DNA of 5,623 bases. It comes from an uncultured Ruminococcus sp. GTDB lineage: Bacteria; Bacillota; Clostridia; Oscillospirales; Acutalibacteraceae. The notes beneath the pieces were generated by a model. The model searched no databases and was not told the origin of the DNA. It saw only the letters and a list, made by a program, of their open reading frames with translations. The stretch lies in assembly GCA_902803035.1 (NCBI GenBank), contig CADCON010000255.1:1-5623 (forward strand). The letters are read 5' to 3'. The translations under genes were made by a program, and so were the position numbers. Shown here piece by piece: positions 1 to 5,623 of the stretch; the first letter of the stretch is position 1; every line of letters begins with the position of its first letter.

Positions 1-781
1 ACGGGCGATGGCCGGTGCGCGGGTCGGTAAGACCGACCGGCTTCATGGGGCCAAAGCGGATCGCGTCCCTTCCCCGTGACGCGAGTATCTCAATGGGCAT
101 ACAACCTTCATAGACCTTCACGCCGCGCTCTTCGAATTCATGAAGCGGCGCGCGCTCGGCGTTGACGAGCTCGCTCTGGAACGCTTCGTATTCTTCCTTG
201 TTCATCGGACAGTTGATGTAATCGTCGTCGCCCCGGTCATAGCGGGAAGCGGCAAACGCGCAGCTCATGTCAATGCTTTCGGCGGTGATGATGGGGGCGG
301 CGGCGTCATGAAAATTCAGAAATTCCCCTCCGCAAAGCTGACCGATAGCAGCCGAAAGCGGTTCGCTCGTGAGCGGCCCGGTGGCAATGATGACAACGTC
401 GTCCTGCGGAATTTCTGTCAGCTCCTGTTCCACTACTTCAATATTCGGGTGGCTGCGGATCGCTTCGGTGACCATCGCAGAGAAGATATTCCTGTCCACG
501 GCAAGCGCGCCGCCCGCAGGGACGCTGCACTCATCGGCTATCCGCAGAAGAAGCGAGCCGAGCCTGCGCATTTCCTCCTTCATCAGACCCGCGGCGGAGT
601 CGATTCTCGCCGCCTTCAGGGAATTGGAGCAAACCAGCTCCGCAAAGCCCGGATTTTTATGGGCAGGAGTGAAACGGGCGGGCTTCATCTCGATAAGCCG
701 GACACTGACGCCGCCCTCCGCGCATTTCCACGCGGCCTCGCAGCCCGCGAGACCCGCGCCCGCTATGGTTACCCTGCTCAT
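1..781 (-). CDS. trmFO: tRNA m5U54 methyltransferase TrmFO, C-terminus cut off by the window edge
   Basis: TrmFO uses methylenetetrahydrofolate and reduced FAD to make 5-methyluridine at position 54 of the tRNA T-loop, in the cytoplasm. I translated 260 residues from the ATG at 781-779. The family is about 435 residues long, so roughly 175 C-terminal residues lie beyond base 1. The N-terminus carries the FAD dinucleotide-binding glycine motif (GAGLAGCEAA, residues 8-17). FTPAH (37-41) and FAELVCSNSLKA (46-57) follow, with Cys51 matching the conserved N-terminal catalytic-region cysteine. Further family signatures are VPAGGALAVDR (87-97), ATGPLTS (133-139), NCPM (190-193), EGCMPIE (225-231, Cys227 matching the second functional cysteine) and RFGPMKPVGL (242-251). 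The start overlaps the topA stop by one base. A GGAG Shine-Dalgarno at 790-793 sits 8 bases upstream, inside topA, so translation is probably coupled. No frameshift or lost key residue is visible. Confidence 0.97.
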   Translation of the reverse strand, partial: MSRVTIAGAGLAGCEAAWKCAEGGVSVRLIEMKPARFTPAHKNPGFAELVCSNSLKAARIDSAAGLMKEEMRRLGSLLLRIADECSVPAGGALAVDRNIFSAMVTEAIRSHPNIEVVEQELTEIPQDDVVIIATGPLTSEPLSAAIGQLCGGEFLNFHDAAAPIITAESIDMSCAFAASRYDRGDDDYINCPMNKEEYEAFQSELVNAERAPLHEFEERGVKVYEGCMPIEILASRGRDAIRFGPMKPVGLTDPRTGHRP

Positions 782-2883
782 TACGCCTGCTCCCCGTTTT
801 CATTGATATCCGCGCTGTAACCGCATTCCTTCTCCGCGCAGTACAGCTTGTTGATTTTCTTGGTGCGCTTTCTGTAGAGAATGCGTCCGCATCTCGGACA
901 TTTTTCCCTTGTAGGCTCGTCCCATGACACGAAATCGCATTCCGGATAGTTGGAACAGCCGTAAAACACTTTGCCGCGCTTTGATTTTTTGATAACCACC
1001 TTACCGCCGCACTTGGGGCAGTCGGCGTCTATCTCCTGCACGATCTTCTTGATGTTGCGGCATTCCGGAAACCCGGGACAGGCAATGAATTTCCCGTAGC
1101 GACCGGTCTTGATGACCATCTTCCGGCCGCATTTCTCGCAGATGATGTCTGTTTCCTCATCCGGAATTTTCATATCAACGCCTTCCATGGCCTTCTTGAC
1201 ATCCGCGAGATTCTTCTCAAAATCACCGTAGAATTCGCCGAGTGTTTCGATCCATTCCTTGGAGCCGTCGGCAATATAGTCGAGATTACGCTCCATGCCG
1301 GCGGTAAATTTCAGATTCACAATTTTAGAAAAACGCTCCTTGAGCAGCTTGTTGACAATTTCGCCAAGCTCGGTAGGCACAAGCGATTTGCCGTCGCGGG
1401 CAACATATTCCCTGCCGACAACGGTCGTAATGATCGTCGCGTAGGTGGACGGGCGGCCGATGCCGTTTTCTTCAAGCGCTTTGATAAGGGAGGCTTCGGT
1501 ATATCTTGCCGGCGGCTGTGTGAAGTGCTGAGAGCCGGTAAGCTCCTTGACTTTGAGCGGCATTCCCTCTTCCAGTGGAGGAAGCGCGCCGCTGTTTTCG
1601 TCATCCTCGTCCCGGCTCTCTTCATAGAGAACCGTATAACCGTCAAATTTCACCGTATAACCCGACGCCTTGAAGATGTATCTGCCGCCGGAAATATCCA
1701 CGCTGACGGTATTGTGAATGCACTGTGCCATCAGGCTGGCGGTAAAGCGCGACCAGATCAGTTTATAGAGCTTGTACTGATCCGGCGTCAGGCTGTCTTT
1801 GATGCTTTCGGGATCGAGTGAAGGCATGGTCGGGCGGATCGCTTCATGACCGTCCTGCGCGCCCGCCTTGGTCTTGAAATTGTAGGGCTTGGACGGGAGA
1901 TATTTTTCGCCCCAGCGGTTGCGGATATACTCCGTGCCCTCGTTTCTGGCGTCATCGGAAATTCTGAGTGAATCGGTTCTCATATAGGTGATGACACCGA
2001 CCGCGCCCATTCCCTCGATTTCAACGCCTTCGTAAAGCTCCTGTGCCACCTTCATGGTGCGGCGGCTCTGAAAATTCAGCTTGCGACTGGCTTCCTGCTG
2101 AAGTGTGGAGGTGATGAACGGCGGCGCGGGCGTCTTCTTGCGGGTTCCTTTTTTGATGCTGTCTACCTTGAAATCCGCTCCGTCAAGCTCCGCGAGAATG
2201 TCGTCCGCCTGCTCTTTGGAGGTGATTGCAATCTTTCCGTCATCCGCCGTGCCATAGAACTGCGCGGAGAATGCCTTCCGGCCGCCCTTGGGAATGAATT
2301 TACCCTCTATGGTCCAGTATTCCTCCGGAACAAAGGCACGGATCTCATCCTCCCTGTCGCAGATAAGGCGGACGGCGACAGACTGCACACGTCCCGCCGA
2401 AAGTCCGCGCCGTATCTTCTGGGATACAAAGGGACTGAGCCTGTAGCCGACAATTCTGTCGAGAAGGCGGCGGCATTGCTGCGCGTTGACCAGCTTCATG
2501 TCGATGGTGCGCGGATGGGTGATTCCGTTCTGAACGGTGGTACGGGTGATTTCATTGAAAGTGACGCGGTTCAGCTCATTCGGATCCAACCCCAGAATAT
2601 AGGCAAGATGCCATGAAATGGCTTCTCCTTCGCGGTCAGGGTCGGTCGCAAGATAGACGAAATCGCTTTTTTCAGCCGCTTTCCTGATTTTGTCCACCAG
2701 TTCTTCCTTGCCCTTGATGATCTCGTACTTCGGCTTGAAGTCATGCTTGACGTCCACGCCCAGTCTGCTTTTGGGCAGGTCGCGCACATGACCCATAGAC
2801 GCAATTACATCGTACCCCGGCCCCAGGTATTTTTTGATGGTCTTTGCCTTGGCGGGAGACTCAACTATTACAAGTTTAGACAA
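781..2883 (-). CDS. topA: DNA topoisomerase I (type IA), TTG start
   Basis: This enzyme relaxes negative supercoils by cutting one DNA strand through a 5'-phosphotyrosine bond and passing the other strand. The protein has 700 residues, close to the roughly 690 of Bacillus TopA. The Toprim domain is at the N-terminus: VESPAKAKT with Glu8, then DPDREGE at 81-87 with the acidic metal-binding residues. GLSAGRVQSVAVRL spans 160-173. The catalytic tyrosine is Tyr300 in ITYMRTDS (298-305), followed by Arg302. HEAIRPT is at 346-352 and IGRPSTYA at 475-482. Three four-cysteine zinc ribbons close the protein: Cys582/585/602/608, Cys622/625/643/649 and Cys662/665/682/687. All key residues are present. 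The start is a TTG; no in-frame ATG lies near, and MSKLVIVESPAKAKT is the normal family N-terminus. It lies 43 bases after dprA and overlaps trmFO by one base, implying one operon. Confidence 0.98.
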   Translation of the reverse strand: MSKLVIVESPAKAKTIKKYLGPGYDVIASMGHVRDLPKSRLGVDVKHDFKPKYEIIKGKEELVDKIRKAAEKSDFVYLATDPDREGEAISWHLAYILGLDPNELNRVTFNEITRTTVQNGITHPRTIDMKLVNAQQCRRLLDRIVGYRLSPFVSQKIRRGLSAGRVQSVAVRLICDREDEIRAFVPEEYWTIEGKFIPKGGRKAFSAQFYGTADDGKIAITSKEQADDILAELDGADFKVDSIKKGTRKKTPAPPFITSTLQQEASRKLNFQSRRTMKVAQELYEGVEIEGMGAVGVITYMRTDSLRISDDARNEGTEYIRNRWGEKYLPSKPYNFKTKAGAQDGHEAIRPTMPSLDPESIKDSLTPDQYKLYKLIWSRFTASLMAQCIHNTVSVDISGGRYIFKASGYTVKFDGYTVLYEESRDEDDENSGALPPLEEGMPLKVKELTGSQHFTQPPARYTEASLIKALEENGIGRPSTYATIITTVVGREYVARDGKSLVPTELGEIVNKLLKERFSKIVNLKFTAGMERNLDYIADGSKEWIETLGEFYGDFEKNLADVKKAMEGVDMKIPDEETDIICEKCGRKMVIKTGRYGKFIACPGFPECRNIKKIVQEIDADCPKCGGKVVIKKSKRGKVFYGCSNYPECDFVSWDEPTREKCPRCGRILYRKRTKKINKLYCAEKECGYSADINENGEQA

Positions 2884-2894
2884 ATGATATCATG

Positions 2895-2900
2895 CCTTTC
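2895..2900 (-). promoter_or_regulatory. Shine-Dalgarno of topA, widely spaced
   Basis: GAAAGG lies 11 bases upstream of the TTG start at 2883, which is wider than usual. The gap between them contains a perfect 10-base palindrome, ATGATATCAT (2884-2893), and an out-of-frame ATG only one base from the Shine-Dalgarno. The combination of weak start codon and long spacing suggests modest translation initiation, which is inference. Confidence 0.6.
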
Positions 2901-2926
2901 GTAAATGGTACTAAAATATGCTCCGG

Positions 2927-4192
2927 TCAGTTCCTGCAATACTTATTGCCCGGAAGCGACTTGATGACCCCGTAAAGCTCCAATTCGGTGATACAGCGTG
3001 AAAGCTCGGACGGTTCCATATCCAGTTCTGTCAACAGATCGCCGAAGCGTTTCGGTGCGGATCCCAGCGCGTTGCGGAGTCGCTGCGCCGGTTTTGACAT
3101 ACCGATAGGCGGATTGTAGGACTCAGACTCAGATTCAGGCGTCGGCTCCGGCTCCGGTGCAGGAGGCTTTTGTGAGGACGTCTTCCTTTGCTTCCCCGGC
3201 GCATAGGTTTCAGGAGGAGAAACCGATTTCGGGAGTCTTGCCCATTTGGGTCTCGCGTGTGTCTCCTGAACGATGGGATTCCTGTTGAACAGATTGACGC
3301 TTCTCAGCCGATGCGGAAACAGCGTTGTATATTCCTCCAGGACATCATAGGCGGACCCGACCGGTTTTGCCCCCTGAGAAATCAGACGGTTGGTTCCTTC
3401 TGAGCTTGGATGACCGATTTCTCCCGGAACGGCGAATATGTCCTTTCCCTGATCCAGCGCAAGTGTCGCGGTGATGAGCGAACCGCTCTTTTCTCCCGCT
3501 TCTACGACGATCACACCGAGTGACATAGCGGAAATAATTCTGTTGCGAACGGGAAAATGATATCCCAGCGGAGGCGTTCCGGGAGGATATTCTGTAATCA
3601 GCGCGCCGCTGGTTTCAATCACCTTGCGAAGACCTTCATTGGCCATGTTGTAATTGGTGTTGATCCCGCATCCGAGAACGCCGAGGGTTTTTCCGCCTGC
3701 CATTATCGCGCCCTGATGCGAAGCCGTATCAATTCCTCTGGCGCATCCGCTGATTACAATCGCCCCGCAGGCCGCCAGATTCTTGGAAATGTCAGTGGCC
3801 ATGGAATAGCCGTAGCGGCTGGCAATTCGTGTGCCGACCATGGCAATGATCACTTCGTTGTCAACGTCGGGCCATTCGCCGGTGTAATAGAGAGCGACAG
3901 GAAAATCGGGAATATTCCGCAGCCTGTCGGGGTAATTGTCGTCATCCGATGTTATGATCCTGTAACCGAGGCGGTTGCAGGACTCCATGATTTCTTCAGC
4001 CGTGTCAATGGAGGTCGACAGAAGCCGGTCGATATCTTCCATTCTTACCAGACCGCTGAGTTTCAGCTCCACATCGTCGGCTTCGAATACATTTTTGCAC
4101 GATCCGAAATAACTGACCAGCTCAGAAGCTTTTCTGTTTCCCTCACCTAAAGCCTGTTGAAGCCATATCCCATAAATGCTGTTTTCTGTCAC
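2927..4192 (-). CDS. dprA: DNA processing protein DprA (Smf), GTG start
   Basis: DprA binds incoming single-stranded DNA and loads RecA on it during natural transformation; it is also kept in many bacteria not known to be competent. From the GTG start the protein has 421 residues, longer than the usual 280-380. Residues 1-105 form the helical N-terminal region. The Rossmann-like core (about 114-285) carries VGTRIASRYG (119-128), SGCARGIDTASHQGA (148-162), FPVRNRIIS (213-221), EAGEKSGSLITA (231-242) and PGEIGHPSSEGTNRLISQGA (256-275). A low-complexity Pro/Glu/Ser linker (about 290-365) explains the extra length. A winged-helix-like C-terminal domain (about 367-421) follows. A longer reading from a TTG at 4219 is possible, but the GAGGAGGG Shine-Dalgarno (4200-4207) lies inside it and ideally placed for the GTG at 4192. 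The gene is followed after 43 bases by topA, the usual Firmicutes arrangement. Confidence 0.95.
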   Translation of the reverse strand: MTENSIYGIWLQQALGEGNRKASELVSYFGSCKNVFEADDVELKLSGLVRMEDIDRLLSTSIDTAEEIMESCNRLGYRIITSDDDNYPDRLRNIPDFPVALYYTGEWPDVDNEVIIAMVGTRIASRYGYSMATDISKNLAACGAIVISGCARGIDTASHQGAIMAGGKTLGVLGCGINTNYNMANEGLRKVIETSGALITEYPPGTPPLGYHFPVRNRIISAMSLGVIVVEAGEKSGSLITATLALDQGKDIFAVPGEIGHPSSEGTNRLISQGAKPVGSAYDVLEEYTTLFPHRLRSVNLFNRNPIVQETHARPKWARLPKSVSPPETYAPGKQRKTSSQKPPAPEPEPTPESESESYNPPIGMSKPAQRLRNALGSAPKRFGDLLTELDMEPSELSRCITELELYGVIKSLPGNKYCRN

Positions 4193-4199
4193 TTCAGAT

Positions 4200-4207
4200 C
4201 CCTCCTC
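4200..4207 (-). promoter_or_regulatory. Strong Shine-Dalgarno that sets the dprA start
   Basis: GAGGAGGG contains a full AGGAGG core ending 8 bases before the GTG at 4192-4190, an ideal distance. It lies inside the reading that would begin at the TTG at 4219, which itself has no comparable site in front of it. This favours the GTG as the true start. Confidence 0.85.
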
Positions 4208-4219
4208 AACCGCAGACAA

Positions 4220-4342
4220 TTCTTCCAGATTACAATAATATAGTATAAAGCTTTATTCCGGAAAATTTATTAATTTTTTTTTAATAAAATGAATAAATCC
4301 CGACAATATTTCAATCTTTTTCATTCATTTTTCCGGAAAAGC
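4220..4342 (-). promoter_or_regulatory. A+T-rich intergenic region with a likely dprA operon promoter
   Basis: No gene is visible between the methyltransferase terminator and dprA. On the minus strand the best -10 candidates are overlapping: TATACT at 4242-4247 and TATATT at 4237-4242. For the latter, a 17-base spacer places the -35 hexamer at 4260-4265 as TTTTCC, a poor match to TTGACA. Poly-T and poly-A runs (for example nine T at 4274-4282 on the plus strand) could act as a bent or UP-element-like tract. A weak AT-only inverted repeat, TTTATTAA/TTAATAAA, lies at 4266-4273 and 4281-4288. A promoter is expected because a terminator closes the upstream gene. The exact hexamers are uncertain. 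Confidence 0.45.
4256..4340. repeat. Two direct copies of TTCCGGAAAA, 75 bases apart
   Basis: TTCCGGAAAA occurs at 4256-4265 and 4331-4340. Each copy contains the palindrome TTCCGGAA, and the second extends to a 12-base perfect palindrome, TTTTCCGGAAAA (4329-4340). The copies flank the A+T-rich tract in front of dprA, and the first would overlap the -35 position of one promoter candidate. They may be operator sites, but no known regulator is recognised. Confidence 0.5.
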
Positions 4343-4375
4343 AAAAAAACAGGGAGGGTTCGTCACTCTCCCTGT
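4343..4375 (-). terminator. Intrinsic terminator of the RNA methyltransferase gene
   Basis: On the minus strand ACAGGGAG (4368-4375) pairs perfectly with CTCCCTGT (4349-4356). Two more inner pairs are possible beyond a single mismatch. The hairpin is followed at once by a run of seven T (4349-4343). Stem, loop and U-tract are all typical of Rho-independent termination, 24 bases beyond the methyltransferase stop codon. Confidence 0.92.
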
Positions 4376-4376
4376 G

Positions 4377-4393
4377 GCCAATCAGGCATTGGC
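4377..4393 (-). other. Small hairpin between the methyltransferase stop and the terminator
   Basis: GCCAAT (4377-4382) and ATTGGC (4388-4393) form a perfect 6-base-pair stem with a 5-base loop, ending 6 bases from the stop codon at 4400-4402. It has no U-tract of its own. It may add stability to the mRNA 3' end, or be chance. Confidence 0.4.
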
Positions 4394-4399
4394 TCATGA

Positions 4400-5200
4400 T
4401 TAACCGATGTATCCTCTGACCATTTCCCACATGAGTATGGCCGCGGCGGTCGCGGCATTGAGCGACTCCGCGCGCCCGTTCATGGGAATGGTGACCTTCT
4501 CCGGACAGGCTTCAATGAGATCCTGGGAAAGCCCGTTGCCTTCGTTGCCTATACACATGATCGCGCCTCTGAAAAAACGGATGCCGGTGATGGCTGACGC
4601 GCCTTCACGCGGAACCGCCGCCATGGGACGCATATTTCTCTCCGCCAACGCCGCCATTTCGGAGGGAGCGTTGGCCGTCTGAAAGATCGGAATGCGGAAC
4701 ATCGCGCCCATTCCGGCCCGGAGGGCTTTCGGCGAAAAGCACGACGCGCAGCCTTCGGTGAGAATGATGCCGTCCAGCCCGAGCGCTTCCGCTGTGCGGA
4801 ATATCGCGCCGACATTGGACGGATCCTGCAAGTCCTCCAGAAGGACGTATAACCCCGTGGAGTGAAGCAGGTTCAGATTGGATTCCACATCCGGCGTTCC
4901 GGCAATCATAAAAATCCCCTGGGTGCTGCCGGTGTCGCTGATTTTTTTGGCGATGTCGTCGGAGATCTCATAGACCTCATCCGCTTCCGGAATCAGTTTG
5001 TCCAGATAATCCGGATATTTTTCCATCGATGCCGCCGTGCAGAAGAGCTTGTTGATTCTGACGCCGCTTTCCGCCGCGTCGCCGCAGAGCCGCGCGCCCT
5101 CGCAGATAATGAATCCCGACTTACGCCGTTCTCTTGCGCTTGACATAAGCCTGATGGCGAGTTTGACGGCGGGATTCTCTCTGGATGTTATTTTTGTCAT
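4400..5200 (-). CDS. SpoU/TrmH-family 2'-O-ribose RNA methyltransferase
   Basis: This is a SPOUT-class enzyme expected to move a methyl group from S-adenosylmethionine to a ribose 2'-OH in rRNA or tRNA. The protein has 266 residues, normal for the family. Residues 1-100 match the L30e-like substrate-binding domain (ITSRENPAVK near the start, FIICEGARL at 30-38). The catalytic trefoil-knot domain follows with its three motifs: motif 1 around LEDLQDPSNVGAIFRTAEA (121-139, with Asn129 and Arg135), motif 2 IGNEGNGLS (217-225, with Glu220) and motif 3 around IPMNGRAESLNAATAAA (238-254, with Asn248). The ATG at 5200 has GAGG 10 bases upstream. The target nucleotide cannot be read from sequence: RlmB, TrmH and the Bacillus YsgA-type proteins share these motifs. 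The gene is tightly placed between two terminators, downstream of rplT, and probably depends on read-through from that operon. Confidence 0.93.
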   Translation of the reverse strand: MTKITSRENPAVKLAIRLMSSARERRKSGFIICEGARLCGDAAESGVRINKLFCTAASMEKYPDYLDKLIPEADEVYEISDDIAKKISDTGSTQGIFMIAGTPDVESNLNLLHSTGLYVLLEDLQDPSNVGAIFRTAEALGLDGIILTEGCASCFSPKALRAGMGAMFRIPIFQTANAPSEMAALAERNMRPMAAVPREGASAITGIRFFRGAIMCIGNEGNGLSQDLIEACPEKVTIPMNGRAESLNAATAAAILMWEMVRGYIG

Positions 5201-5209
5201 TTATATCAT

Positions 5210-5214
5210 TCCTC
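5210..5214 (-). promoter_or_regulatory. Shine-Dalgarno of the methyltransferase gene
   Basis: GAGGA at 5210-5214 lies nine bases from the ATG at 5200-5198. Between them is an in-frame three-codon reading, ATG-ATA-TAA (5209-5201), which ends exactly where the gene begins. The first ATG abuts the Shine-Dalgarno, too close for efficient use, so the ATG at 5200 is the chosen start. Confidence 0.7.
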
Positions 5215-5220
5215 AACAGC

Positions 5221-5267
5221 AAACAAAAGAGCTGCGCCCGGATAAAAATAACTACGGTGCGCAGCTC
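5221..5267 (-). terminator. Intrinsic terminator after rplT
   Basis: On the minus strand GAGCTGCGC (5259-5267) pairs perfectly over nine bases with GCGCAGCTC (5229-5237). After a bulged A, three more pairs (CCG/CGG) are possible. The hairpin is followed by TTTTGTTT (5228-5221). This would end the ribosomal protein transcript 28 bases after the rplT stop codon. The loop is fairly large (about 14 bases), so termination may be partial, which would let the methyltransferase be expressed. Confidence 0.85.
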
Positions 5268-5294
5268 GGAATAAATTCAGTTGATTAACGCCAA

Positions 5295-5623
5295 TTACTT
5301 GCGCGCGTCCTTTGCGGTTTCAACAAGAGCGGTGAATGCCTTGGGATCAGCGATAGCGATCTCGGAGAGCATCTTTCTGTTGAGCGTAATGCCAGCCTTC
5401 TTGAGACCGTTCATGAACTGGGAATAGTTGATGCCGTTGAACTTGCAGGCGGCGGAGATTCTGGTGATCCACAGGCGGCGGAAATCGCGCTTTCTCTGTC
5501 TGCGGCCGATATATGCGTAATTGCCGGACTTCATAATGGCTTCCTTGGCCATCTTGAAGTGCTTGCTTCTTGCGCCCCAGTATCCCTTAGCGAGCTTTAA
5601 TGTCTTTTTTCTTCTCTTGCGAG
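5295..5623 (-). CDS. rplT: Large-subunit ribosomal protein L20 (bL20), N-terminus outside the window
   Basis: L20 binds 23S rRNA early in assembly of the 50S subunit, and in many bacteria it also represses its own operon (infC-rpmI-rplT). The frame is open to the window edge: the first complete codon is at 5621-5619, giving 108 residues before the TAA at 5297-5295. The family has about 117-119 residues, so only about ten N-terminal residues are missing. An ATG at 5552 is internal and not the start, because the 23 preceding codons also encode conserved L20 sequence, including LKLAKGYWGAR. Other signatures are SGNYAY, RRQRKRDFRRLWI and FMNGLKKAGI. The very basic N-terminal half is the normal rRNA-binding extension. 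As the last gene before a terminator it fits the end of the standard operon; infC and rpmI would lie beyond base 5623. Confidence 0.97.
   Translation of the reverse strand, partial: RKRRKKTLKLAKGYWGARSKHFKMAKEAIMKSGNYAYIGRRQRKRDFRRLWITRISAACKFNGINYSQFMNGLKKAGITLNRKMLSEIAIADPKAFTALVETAKDARK

Noticed and set aside
140..820. Plus-strand open frame of 226 residues
   Set aside because: It lies antisense to trmFO, whose translation matches the family almost throughout. The plus-strand product is low-complexity, has no recognisable domain, and is explained by GC-biased codon positions of the real gene.
3557..4150. Plus-strand open frame of 197 residues
   Set aside because: It is antisense to the conserved core of dprA and has no recognisable domain. 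I see no good ribosome binding site supporting it.
4266..4288. AT-only inverted repeat TTTATTAA/TTAATAAA with a T-run loop as a terminator
   Set aside because: It has no GC pairs, so the stem would be very weak, and a proper terminator already lies at 4343-4375. It is better read as part of the A+T-rich promoter region.
4407..5288. Several short plus-strand frames and one minus-strand frame of 83-93 residues over the methyltransferase
   Set aside because: All overlap the methyltransferase gene, which has its three catalytic motifs intact, and none resembles a known protein.
5295..5552. Short L20 starting at the ATG at 5552
   Set aside because: The conserved L20 sequence continues upstream in frame to the window edge, so this ATG is an internal methionine.
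1..5623. A new defence, mobile or biosynthetic system
   Set aside because: All five genes are recognised housekeeping families in a common order, with intact key residues. No transposase, integrase, phage gene, repeat array or unexplained gene is present.

Overview
The window shows ordinary Gram-positive chromosomal housekeeping genes, all on the minus strand. Read 5'->3' on that strand, from high to low coordinates, the order is: rplT (5' end outside the window), a SpoU/TrmH-type 2'-O-ribose RNA methyltransferase, dprA, topA and trmFO (3' end outside the window). The run dprA-topA-trmFO is the well-known Firmicutes order. It also occurs in Bacillus, where codY-region genes follow, but any such genes would lie beyond base 1. 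The moderately high G+C in the genes, very A+T-rich spacer DNA, strong AGGAGG-type ribosome binding sites and protein style suggest a member of the Clostridia, perhaps an Oscillospirales/Ruminococcaceae-like gut bacterium. That placement is inference.

Layout. Bases 5295-5623 hold 108 C-terminal residues of ribosomal protein L20, followed by a GC-rich intrinsic terminator (5221-5267). The methyltransferase (4400-5200) begins only 20 bases after that terminator and ends before a second hairpin and a textbook intrinsic terminator (4343-4375). Bases 4220-4342 are an A+T-rich promoter-like region without a gene, carrying two copies of a 10-base repeat, TTCCGGAAAA. dprA starts best at a GTG at 4192. 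After 43 bases topA starts at a TTG at 2883. The topA stop and the trmFO start overlap by one base (TAATG).

How the genes relate. dprA, topA and trmFO look like one transcription unit combining single-stranded DNA handling (DprA/RecA loading), relaxation of negative supercoils (topoisomerase I) and folate/FAD-dependent tRNA m5U54 methylation. The methyltransferase is associated with the ribosomal operon rather than with dprA.

I found no mobile element, CRISPR array, tRNA, rRNA or unfamiliar gene system here. The points worth a second look are regulatory: a methyltransferase with almost no room for its own promoter, a repeated palindromic word around the dprA promoter region, and short ATG-ATA minicistrons wedged between the Shine-Dalgarno sequence and the start codon of two genes.
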